DNA of 8,923 nt. Origin: Planctomycetota bacterium (GTDB lineage Bacteria > Planctomycetota > UBA1135 > GCA-002686595). Shown in pieces: positions 1-5,428 of this stretch. A model generated the notes under the pieces. The model did not search any database. It was not told the DNA's origin and saw only the letters and a list, made by a program, of their open reading frames with translations. Every line of letters starts with the position of its first letter. Position 1 is the stretch's first letter. Made by a program: the position numbers and the translations under genes. The stretch covers positions 1,785 to 10,707 of the forward strand of contig JAESRM010000227.1 of assembly GCA_016764635.1 (NCBI GenBank), in the 5' to 3' direction.

Positions 1-56
1 CCCAGGAAAACCGCCAGGCTGACCAGGATCGCGAGCAGTACGTTGATAGCTTTCAT
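1..56 (-). CDS. Partial CDS: N terminus of a signal-peptide or membrane-anchored protein, cut by the window edge
   Basis: An ATG at 56-54 (minus strand) opens a frame that runs off the left edge after 18 complete codons. The visible residues are Met-Lys-Ala-Ile-Asn followed by an almost wholly hydrophobic stretch (VLLAILVSLAVFL), which looks like a signal peptide or a single N-terminal membrane anchor. It begins only four bases after the stop of the carbamoyltransferase gene and has no clear Shine-Dalgarno sequence, so it is probably the third gene of the same operon and translationally coupled. The function cannot be read from 18 residues. Membrane-anchored SGNH/GDSL-type hydrolases are one kind of neighbour of NodU-type carbamoyltransferases, but that is only a guess here. 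Confidence 0.6.
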   Translation of the reverse strand, partial: MKAINVLLAILVSLAVFL

Positions 57-60
57 CGGA

Positions 61-1854
61 TTAGCTGACCAGGGCGGTGACGGAGTCGCCTTCGTGGCGC
101 AGGTGGAACTTGGTCTCGGCGATCTTCTTCTTGGCGTCGGCCCTGACGATGTAGTTGCCGAGTAGCAGCAAGTCCATGCCGCTCAAGCTGAAGGTGTTGA
201 AGGCGTGGGCCGGGGATTCCACGATGGGTTCGCCCTTGAGGTTGAACGAGGTGTTCATGACCACGGGCACGCCGGTGCGCTTGCCAAAGGCTTCGATCAT
301 GCCGTGGTAAGCGGGGTTGGTGTCTTTGAATACGGTTTGCAGTCGACCGGAGCCATCCTCGTGGGTGATAGCGGGCAGGTCGGCGCGTTTCTCTTCGCGC
401 ACGGGAGCCACGTACAGCATGAAGCGCGCGGGGAAGTGCTTTTCCGCATTGGGGATCTCAAAGAACTCGTTGGCGCGTTCTTCGAGTACCGAGGGGGCGA
501 AGGGCCTGAAAGCCTCTCGGAACTTGATCTTGGAGTTGAGCTTCTCTTTCATCTCGACCCGGCGCGGGTCTGCGATGATGGAGCGCGCGCCCAGGGCTCG
601 GGGACCCCACTCGAAGCGCCCGCGGAACCAGCCGCAGACCTGGCCGTCGACCAGGGCGTCCGCCACGAATTCGTAGAACTCCTGGTCGTCTTCGATGAAC
701 TCGAACGGGATGTCGTTGTCGCGCAGGAAGGTCTCGATCTGTTCGTTGGAGTGCTCGCTGCCCAGGTAAGCGTGGTCCAGGGCCGGGCCCCGGGGCTGCT
801 CGAGCACTTGATTGTAGGCCCAATAGGCCGCGCCCACGCTGCCACCGTCATCGCCCGGAGCGGGGTGGATGTAGACGTTTTCGAAGGGGCCGTCGCGCAT
901 GATTTTGTAGTTGGCCACCGAGTTCAGGGCCACGCCGCCGGACAAGCACAGGTTCTTCATGCCGCCGGAGATTTCGTGCAGGTGGTGCACCATCTTCAAC
1001 AGGATCTCTTCGGTCACCTTTTGAATCGAAGCGGCCATGTCGCAGTAGTACGGATCCAGGGATTGGTCCTGTAATTTGGGGTCGCGACGGGGCTTGCCGA
1101 AGTGACGTTCGAAGGCCGGCGTCAGCGTATCGTTGGTCGAGTGGTGGTACTGGAAGTACTGCATGTCTTGCCACAGACTTCCGTCCTCGCCCACTTGAAT
1201 CAGGTCGTAGATGCGATCCACGTACTTGGGCTCCCCGTAGGGGTGCATGCCCATCAGCTTGTATTCGCCCTCGTTGATTTCAAAGCCGCAGTAGGCGGTG
1301 AAGGCCGAGTACAAAAGGCCCAGGCTGTGGGGGAAGCGCATCTCCTTGATGATTTCGATCTTCTTGCCGCGCCCGATCGCCATGGTCGAGGTTGTCCATT
1401 CCCCCGCACCGTCCACGGTCAGGATCGCAGAGTCCTCGTAGGGCGAGGTGTAGAAACCTGCAGCCGCGTGGGACATGTGGTGGTCGCAGAAGAGCAGCTT
1501 CGATGAAGGGATCTTCATCTGGCGCGACATCATGGATTTGATCCACAACTTGTCGGTGATCCAGCGCTGCATGGATTCGCGGAAGACGGCGGCGGACTTG
1601 GGGAAGGTCGCCATGGCCGTGAGCAGCATGCGCTCGAACTTGACGAAGGGCTTTTCGTAGAAGACCACGTAGTCCACATCATCCATCGTGATGCCGCCCA
1701 TTTTGAGGGCGAACTCGATGGCCAATTCAGGAAAGCCGGAGTCGTGCTTGATGCGGCTGAAGCGTTCCTCTTCAGCGGCGGCGACGAGCACGCCGTCCTT
1801 GATCAGTGCCGCAGCGGAGTCGTGGTAGAAGAATGAGAGTCCGAGAATGTTCAT
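61..1854 (-). CDS. NodU/TobZ/CmcH-family O-carbamoyltransferase
   Basis: A 597-residue cytoplasmic enzyme expected to transfer a carbamoyl group from carbamoyl phosphate, through a carbamoyl-adenylate, to a hydroxyl on a sugar or small molecule. The N terminus (MNILGLSFFYHDSAAALI) and the acidic-Arg segment near residues 28-34 are typical of the family. The Kae1-like domain carries the DHHMSH metal and adenylate motif (His125, His129), LTVDGAGEW (Asp148), a glycine-rich LSGGVALN near 304-311 and PGDDGGSVG near 333-341. The C-terminal domain opens with GRFEWGPRALGARSI at about 412-426 and contains MNTSFN near 533-538. The length is normal and the key residues are present. Its start lies three bases after the stop of the 69-codon gene, with an AGGA in the last codons of that gene placed as its Shine-Dalgarno sequence. 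The acceptor substrate is unknown; relatives act on Nod factors, aminoglycosides, cephamycins and saxitoxin-type compounds. Confidence 0.95.
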   Translation of the reverse strand: MNILGLSFFYHDSAAALIKDGVLVAAAEEERFSRIKHDSGFPELAIEFALKMGGITMDDVDYVVFYEKPFVKFERMLLTAMATFPKSAAVFRESMQRWITDKLWIKSMMSRQMKIPSSKLLFCDHHMSHAAAGFYTSPYEDSAILTVDGAGEWTTSTMAIGRGKKIEIIKEMRFPHSLGLLYSAFTAYCGFEINEGEYKLMGMHPYGEPKYVDRIYDLIQVGEDGSLWQDMQYFQYHHSTNDTLTPAFERHFGKPRRDPKLQDQSLDPYYCDMAASIQKVTEEILLKMVHHLHEISGGMKNLCLSGGVALNSVANYKIMRDGPFENVYIHPAPGDDGGSVGAAYWAYNQVLEQPRGPALDHAYLGSEHSNEQIETFLRDNDIPFEFIEDDQEFYEFVADALVDGQVCGWFRGRFEWGPRALGARSIIADPRRVEMKEKLNSKIKFREAFRPFAPSVLEERANEFFEIPNAEKHFPARFMLYVAPVREEKRADLPAITHEDGSGRLQTVFKDTNPAYHGMIEAFGKRTGVPVVMNTSFNLKGEPIVESPAHAFNTFSLSGMDLLLLGNYIVRADAKKKIAETKFHLRHEGDSVTALVS

Positions 1855-1857
1855 GGC

Positions 1858-2067
1858 TCAGTCCTGCTTGCGTGCGGCTTTGAGGGTGGCGTCGGGTCGA
1901 TCCCAAGCGGTCCAGTTTGTTTTGTCCGGGCGCTTCAATCTGAGCGGGTCGGCAAAGCGCTGATAGAGCAATGCGAAGGGGCCTAGGACCAGGTAATACA
2001 GCGCGGTCAGCAGAATGCGCGACATCAGGTTTCCGAAGCGTTCGGAAAACTCAAGCAAGCCTTTCAT
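1858..2067 (-). CDS. Small one-pass membrane protein, partner of the carbamoyltransferase
   Basis: A 69-residue protein. Residues 1-14 look amphipathic (MKGLLEFSERFGNL), about 17-36 form one membrane helix (SRILLTALYYLVLGPFALLY), and the tail is basic and polar with Trp52 and Trp55 in NWTAWDRP and a final TLKAARKQ. From memory, small proteins of this shape, with a Trp/Arg-containing tail ending in a Thr-Leu-x-x-Ala-Arg-like segment, recur beside NodU-type carbamoyltransferases. This recalls the small proteins (SxtJ, SxtK) beside the SxtI carbamoyltransferase, but I cannot assign a family. It is the first gene of the operon, three bases upstream of the carbamoyltransferase, and could hold that enzyme at the membrane (inference). 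Its start has no Shine-Dalgarno sequence; the leader is C-rich. That it is a real gene is supported by the tight spacing and coherent topology. Confidence 0.8.
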   Translation of the reverse strand: MKGLLEFSERFGNLMSRILLTALYYLVLGPFALLYQRFADPLRLKRPDKTNWTAWDRPDATLKAARKQD

Positions 2068-2102
2068 GGGAGATGGAGGTGGGGGGACGGGGTCCAGGTG
2101 CT

Positions 2103-2116
2103 GGACGCGGGCGTCC
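2103..2116. repeat. Short perfect palindrome in the operon leader
   Basis: GGACGCGGGCGTCC is a perfect inverted repeat in the presumed 5' untranslated region of the small-protein/carbamoyltransferase operon. It lies between the possible -10 (2153-2158) and the start codon (2067). It could fold as a small hairpin in the leader RNA or be an operator half-site pair; a chance GC palindrome is also possible. Confidence 0.3.
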
Positions 2117-2152
2117 GGTAGCTCAGTGCCGGGGGCAGGGATGGAAAGCGTG

Positions 2153-2158
2153 AGTATA
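2153..2158 (-). promoter_or_regulatory. Possible -10 element of the small-protein/carbamoyltransferase operon
   Basis: Read on the minus strand this is TATACT, one base from the TATAAT consensus, in a 2068-2205 stretch otherwise poor in A and T. It lies about 85 bases upstream of the 69-codon gene. The nearest -35-like hexamer (TTGTAG) sits 19 bases away, which is too far, so this is a weak prediction based on position and the -10 match alone. Confidence 0.28.
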
Positions 2159-2171
2159 CGTGGCTAGGCCG

Positions 2172-2196
2172 GTGGGGCTACAAGGCAAGCCCCCAC
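2172..2196. repeat. Second inverted repeat just downstream of the terminator
   Basis: GTGGGGCT (2172-2179) pairs with AGCCCCCAC (2188-2196) across an 8-base spacer, with one bulged C. It sits directly after the T-rich tract of the protease terminator and shares the GTGGGG core with that hairpin. No T tract follows it on either strand, so it may act as a backup hairpin or protect the 3' end rather than terminate by itself. Confidence 0.4.
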
Positions 2197-2240
2197 GAAA
2201 AGCAAGGTGGGGCCGCGCCTGAGAAAGGCACGGCCCCAAC
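2196..2240 (-). terminator. Rho-independent terminator after the Deg-like protease gene
   Basis: On the minus strand a 14-base arm (2240-2227) pairs with 2219-2206 across a 7-base loop. There is one mismatch near the base and one G-U wobble. A broken T-rich tract (TTGCTTTTCG, 2205-2196) follows. It begins 45 bases after the protease stop codon and before the next minus-strand gene, where a terminator is expected. Confidence 0.75.
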
Positions 2241-2284
2241 CTGAGAAACCGGGTCTCGTTTGGGAGGGGGAATCCGGAGCTGAC

Positions 2285-3703
2285 CTACGGGGTCAGGACC
2301 AGGGGGCCCCTGTGCTGCTCATTGCGCGTGAACACCCCGTTATCGTCAAGATCGCGGTAGATCTCAAGGTCGACTTCGCCCCCATCGGGCAGTGCGCCGG
2401 AAAGCCGGATCAGATCCTTGATGTTGCGGAATTCGATGGATCGCCGGGTTTGTCCTGGAATCTGGAATCCGGCCGCTCGCAACCAATCCCCTTGCACGAG
2501 TCCCAGTTCGGCAGCCGGCCCTCCAGGTCGAATATTCTTGACCAAAACGTGGCTGAATCGGGCTCCCTCGGTGACTTCGGTGGTCACCCCAAAGTCCTCC
2601 CAGATGATGCCTTCCACCCGGTTCCAAGGGGTCAGTTGCTTGGCGATACGCTTCCCGGGTTCCGTTTCCGTGAGGATCTCAATGTTCATATAGGGCCTCA
2701 CCAGGAAGCCGGCTTTTAGCAGACTGGCTTCGTCTGTGAGCACTTTGCCAGCCATGCTGATCACACGGTCCCCTTGGCAAATACCGGCCAAGGCTGCAGG
2801 GCTGCCCTGCCAAACTTTTGCCACCCTGAATTCTGAACCCGGTTCAAAATCGAAGCCCAACCATGCGCTCTGGGCATTGGGGAAGAGATGTTCGGTGAGG
2901 ACTTCGCGGATGCGGTCGACCGGGATGGCGAAGCCGATGTTCTCCGCGGCGGTGTTCATGACCGTGTTGATGCCGATCATCTCCCCGTGCACATTCAGAA
3001 GCGGGCCGCCGGAATTGCCCAAGTTGATGGAGGCATCGGTTTGGATCAAACCCTCGAATTTCTGCTGAAAACGGCCTCCAACCTGCACATCCCTGTGCAG
3101 TCCACTGATGATGCCCTCGGAAACGGTGTACGTTTGACCGTGGGGGTTGCCGATGGCGATGACGCGTTCTCCCGGCATGAGGTCGTTGCTGATCCCCATG
3201 CGCACGGTAGGGAATTTTGTGCGCGGTCCGGTGGGGGTTTGGGCTCTTTTGAGGTTGCCTTGGTGGGAGGCGTGGATGTTGATGGGCTTGCTGCCGTGCA
3301 TGGCTCCGCGGATGCGAAGCAAGGCCAGGTCCTCCGATTCGCGGAAGCTGAGCAGTTCCGCCAGGTAGACCGTGGGGTCGTCGACGAAGGAGACGGTCAG
3401 GTGCCGGGGGTCAGCGCCTCGCACCACGTGATAGTTGGTCACCACGATGCCGTCCTCGTGGATCACGACCCCGGTGCCGCTGCCCGCACGCATGTGGGTA
3501 TTGGATCCCATGCCCAATATATTGAAGCCTGACCTGGATTGAACGCGGGTCTGGGTCTGGATGTAAACCACGGCGGGGGAGACCGCCTGGTAGACGCGCA
3601 CCGCGGGTGTGATGCGGGAAACACTCTTCAATTCGTCCAGGGGATTGTCTTGCCCGATGGCGATCGGAGCGAAAACGGCGAGCGCCGCGAGCAGTTTCAA
3701 CAT
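2285..3703 (-). CDS. Secreted Deg/HtrA-like serine protease with two PDZ domains
   Basis: A 472-residue protein that should be exported and act on misfolded or specific envelope proteins. Residues 1-17 look like a signal peptide, with likely cleavage after AIG. The trypsin-like domain has all three catalytic residues: His92 in VTNYHVV, Asp125 in SEDLALLRI and Ser231 in LGNSGGPLL. GSGTGVVI and GFAIPVDRI are further family motifs. PDZ1 spans roughly 278-358 and PDZ2 roughly 365 to the end. Between Asp125 and MPGERVIAIGNP there are about 53 residues, against about 27 in E. coli DegP as I recall it, so a basic, His-containing loop is inserted here. The C terminus carries an EF-hand-like loop, DLDDNGVFTRNE (451-462). 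A GAGGAA Shine-Dalgarno (3711-3716) supports the start. It is flanked by its own terminator and the upstream tRNA terminator, so it is probably a single-gene unit. Deg subfamily not determined. Confidence 0.93.
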   Translation of the reverse strand: MLKLLAALAVFAPIAIGQDNPLDELKSVSRITPAVRVYQAVSPAVVYIQTQTRVQSRSGFNILGMGSNTHMRAGSGTGVVIHEDGIVVTNYHVVRGADPRHLTVSFVDDPTVYLAELLSFRESEDLALLRIRGAMHGSKPINIHASHQGNLKRAQTPTGPRTKFPTVRMGISNDLMPGERVIAIGNPHGQTYTVSEGIISGLHRDVQVGGRFQQKFEGLIQTDASINLGNSGGPLLNVHGEMIGINTVMNTAAENIGFAIPVDRIREVLTEHLFPNAQSAWLGFDFEPGSEFRVAKVWQGSPAALAGICQGDRVISMAGKVLTDEASLLKAGFLVRPYMNIEILTETEPGKRIAKQLTPWNRVEGIIWEDFGVTTEVTEGARFSHVLVKNIRPGGPAAELGLVQGDWLRAAGFQIPGQTRRSIEFRNIKDLIRLSGALPDGGEVDLEIYRDLDDNGVFTRNEQHRGPLVLTP

Positions 3704-3964
3704 TTTTGAGTTCCTCGAAAGGGGGTAGGTGCCAGCCCTATACGCAGGCCCCGGCCCCTTTGTTAGTCAAGGAATAGGGCCCTGACCTGGTTTTTACCAG
3801 GGCCATCCGGCCTGATCCGGGCCCTTGCAGGCCTCAAAACCGGTCCCGGGAAGTCCTAGAACCTGCTTCCGGAGACCCAGGCCCCAAGGCCGGGCGCCCA
3901 CCTTTAGGCCCATTCTGAGCCCGAAAAGGACGTTTTTGGCCTGCTCGGGCGCAAATGGTCCTAC
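3704..3964. other. Intergenic stretch between the protease gene and the tRNA terminator
   Basis: No gene is supported here. Going left to right it holds the protease Shine-Dalgarno, an inverted repeat GCCCTAT (3735-3741)/ATAGGGC (3774-3780), a strong palindrome at 3778-3804, and a 6-base inverted repeat GCCCGA (3919-3924)/TCGGGC (3945-3950). On the minus strand TTGACT (3770-3765) resembles a -35 element and TATAGG (3742-3737) a -10, but the 22-base gap is too long for a standard sigma-70 promoter. The protease promoter must lie here or be upstream of the tRNA; I cannot place it with confidence. Confidence 0.45.
3778..3804. repeat. Strong palindrome with two alternative foldings
   Basis: CCTGGT (3786-3791) and ACCAGG (3796-3801) pair perfectly around a TTTT loop. 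Alternatively GGCCCTG (3778-3784) pairs with CAGGGCC (3798-3804). The two stems are mutually exclusive at the right arm. It lies about 75 bases upstream of the protease start on the minus strand. No T tract follows on either side, so a regulatory leader or operator role is more likely than termination. Confidence 0.45.
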
Positions 3965-3997
3965 AAAAAAACCCCCAGGCTTCCGTGCTATGGGGGT
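3965..3997 (-). terminator. Rho-independent terminator of tRNA-Val
   Basis: On the minus strand ACCCCCA (3997-3991) pairs perfectly with TGGGGGT (3977-3971) around a 13-base loop and is followed by six further T residues (3970-3965). The first base of the stem is also the last A of the encoded CCA tail, so the terminator follows the tRNA with no spacer. Confidence 0.85.
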
Positions 3998-4073
3998 GGT
4001 GGACCGCACAAGACTTGAACTTGTGACCTCCTCGATGTCAACGAGGCGCTCTAGCCAACTGAGCTAGCGGTCC
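3997..4073 (-). tRNA. tRNA-Val, anticodon GAC
   Basis: A full 77-base cloverleaf can be drawn on the minus strand. The acceptor stem is GGACCGC/GCGGTCC. The D arm is GCTC-AGTTGGCTA-GAGC. The anticodon stem is CCTCG/CGAGG with loop TTGACAT, giving anticodon GAC (opposite plus bases 4037-4039), which reads GUC and GUU valine codons. The T arm is ACAAG-TTCAAGT-CTTGT. Discriminator A is followed by an encoded CCA. It has its own promoter and terminator and is transcribed divergently from ald, so it is a single-gene tRNA unit. Confidence 0.97.
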
Positions 4074-4085
4074 TTTATGGTCGGG

Positions 4086-4114
4086 AGAATAGTGAACCAG
4101 ACTCTTCATGTCGA
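4086..4114 (-). promoter_or_regulatory. Sigma-70-type promoter of tRNA-Val
   Basis: On the minus strand TCGACA (4114-4109) and TATTCT (4091-4086) are separated by exactly 17 bases, matching a -35/-10 pair with three mismatches in twelve. The predicted start site falls a few bases before the tRNA 5' end at 4073. The segment after the -10 is GC-rich (CCCGACC), as is common at stable-RNA promoters under stringent control. Confidence 0.6.
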
Positions 4115-4117
4115 GGG

Positions 4118-4145
4118 TTTTCATGGAAGGACTTGAGGATAAACT
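4118..4145 (+). promoter_or_regulatory. Possible promoter of ald
   Basis: TTTTCA (4118-4123), a 16-base spacer and TAAACT (4140-4145) form a weak -35/-10 pair with eight of twelve consensus matches. It would start transcription about 50 bases before the TTG start codon. Its -35 lies three bases from the -35 of the divergent tRNA promoter, so the two would be back to back and could compete or share a regulator. Confidence 0.28.
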
Positions 4146-4202
4146 ACCCGCCCCTTTTTCCGGCGCCCGGTGCGCCCCCCCCAAAACGAAGTAGGTTCCC
4201 CG

Positions 4203-5315
4203 TTGAAGATCGGTGTCGTCAAGGAAATCAAAGTTCACGAGTATCGCGTTGCCCTCACCCCGGCCGGTGTGCAGGAGCTCAAACGCGATGGCCACGAAGT
4301 CATTTTTCAAGCTGGAGCCGGTCTCGGCAGCGGCTTGCAAGACAGCGAGTACGTCGCAGCCGGAGCTGAATCGCGCCCGGATGCGGCCGCTGTTTTTGCC
4401 GAAGCAGAAATGATCGTCAAGGTCAAAGAGCCCCAGCCCGTGGAGGTCGCCATGATGCGACCCGGCCAAATCATGTTCACTTATCTGCACTTGGCTGCAG
4501 CTAAGGAACTGACCGAAGGCTTGATCGCCTCGGGCAGCCATTGCTTCTCTTATGAGACATTGGAAGTGAATGGGGGTTTGCCCCTGCTCGAGCCCATGAG
4601 CGAGGTTGCTGGACGTTTGGCGATTCAAGCCGGCGCCAAGTTCCTCGAGAAGCCTGCCGGTGGCATGGGCATGTTGCTGGGCGGAGTGCCCGGTGTGCGT
4701 CCGGCCCGCGTGGTTGTGATCGGTGGTGGAACCGTGGGCACCAACGCGGCGCGCATGGCGGCCGGATTGGGCGCTGACGTGGTGATCCTCGACGTGAACC
4801 TGGAGCGCATGCGCTACCTGGACGAGATCCTGCCGCCCAACTGCACGACACTCTTTTCCACGGGTTTAGCCCTGCGCGAAGAGCTCAAGAAAGTGGACCT
4901 GCTGGTGGGAGCTGTGCTCGTGCCCGGCGCCGCCGCACCCAAGCTCGTGAGCAGGGAAGACCTGGCGCTCATGAAAGCGGGCAGCGTGATCGTGGACGTG
5001 GCCATCGACCAGGGCGGTTGTGTGGAAACGGCACGGGCCACCACCCATGAGGAACCCACCTATGTGGTCGACGACGTGGTGCACTACTGCGTGGCCAACA
5101 TGCCCGGCGCCGTGCCGCGCACTTCGACCTACGCCCTGACCAACGCCACTTTGCCGTGGATGCGTCTCTTGGCCAAGAAAGGCCACAAGCAGGCCATCCT
5201 GGACAGTGTTCCCATGGCTTTGGCCTCCAACGTGATCGGCGGCAAGCTCTGTTACCAGGCCGTGGCCGATGCCTTCGGCATGGACTGCGCCGACCCGCGC
5301 GACCTGGTTTCCTAG
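4203..5315 (+). CDS. ald: Alanine dehydrogenase
   Basis: NAD-dependent enzyme interconverting L-alanine and pyruvate plus ammonia, cytoplasmic and usually a hexamer. I chose the TTG at 4203 because it gives [20 protein letters not shown], the normal N terminus of the family, and 370 residues, the usual length. A weak AGG (4193-4195) lies seven bases upstream. An in-frame GTG at 4170 would add 11 unlikely residues. With the TTG start the substrate and catalytic residues fall where they do in characterised enzymes: Arg15, Lys75 in VKVKEP, His96 in YLHLAA and Asp269 in VAIDQGG. The Rossmann fold shows VIGGGTVG (172-179) and Asp197 ending its second strand, as expected for NAD. ald is divergent from tRNA-Val and ends at a strong terminator, so it is monocistronic. 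Alanine breakdown or alanine supply for peptidoglycan are both possible roles. Confidence 0.96.
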   Translation: MKIGVVKEIKVHEYRVALTPAGVQELKRDGHEVIFQAGAGLGSGLQDSEYVAAGAESRPDAAAVFAEAEMIVKVKEPQPVEVAMMRPGQIMFTYLHLAAAKELTEGLIASGSHCFSYETLEVNGGLPLLEPMSEVAGRLAIQAGAKFLEKPAGGMGMLLGGVPGVRPARVVVIGGGTVGTNAARMAAGLGADVVILDVNLERMRYLDEILPPNCTTLFSTGLALREELKKVDLLVGAVLVPGAAAPKLVSREDLALMKAGSVIVDVAIDQGGCVETARATTHEEPTYVVDDVVHYCVANMPGAVPRTSTYALTNATLPWMRLLAKKGHKQAILDSVPMALASNVIGGKLCYQAVADAFGMDCADPRDLVS

Positions 5316-5336
5316 CTTGGAATAGGTTTCATTCAC

Positions 5337-5373
5337 GGGGAGAGCACTTTTCGGGTGCTCTCCCCATTTTTTT
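5337..5373 (+). terminator. Rho-independent terminator of ald
   Basis: GGGGAGAGCAC (5337-5347) pairs without mismatch with GTGCTCTCCCC (5355-5365) across a 7-base loop and is followed by A and seven T residues (5367-5373). It starts 22 bases after the ald stop codon and separates ald from uppP. Confidence 0.95.
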
Positions 5374-5399
5374 GTGGGCCCCGGGCCACGCCCAGCCGA

Positions 5400-5428
5400 T
5401 TCAACCCCCATGGACTTGGCTGTATTAA
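5400..5428 (+). promoter_or_regulatory. Possible promoter of uppP
   Basis: TTCAAC (5400-5405), a 17-base spacer and TATTAA (5423-5428) form a plausible -35/-10 pair in the only AT-rich patch between the ald terminator and uppP. If real, transcription starts near 5435. That is downstream of the ATG at 5410 and would force translation to begin at the ATG at 5461. Confidence 0.35.

Noticed and set aside
205..1074. Plus-strand 289-codon frame rich in Val, Gly and His
   Set aside because: It is wholly antisense to the carbamoyltransferase motifs and has the composition typical of antisense frames in high-GC DNA.
2068..2095. G-rich plus strand as a G-quadruplex
   Set aside because: The runs are too few and too far apart for four tracts of three or more G with short loops.
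2207..2719. Plus-strand 170-codon frame
   Set aside because: Begins inside the protease terminator hairpin and is antisense to the PDZ domains.
2888..3532. Plus-strand 214-codon frame
   Set aside because: Antisense to the catalytic domain of the Deg-like protease; no recognisable domain.
3825..4067. Plus-strand 80-codon frame ending in VVDRTRLELVTSSMSTRRSSQLS
   Set aside because: The tail is the antisense translation of tRNA-Val, a well-known spurious peptide; the rest has no domain, start site or coupling.
4038..4628. Minus-strand 196-codon frame
   Set aside because: It runs through the tRNA gene and antisense to the well-supported ald gene; its PLAQLARA tail is again tRNA-derived.
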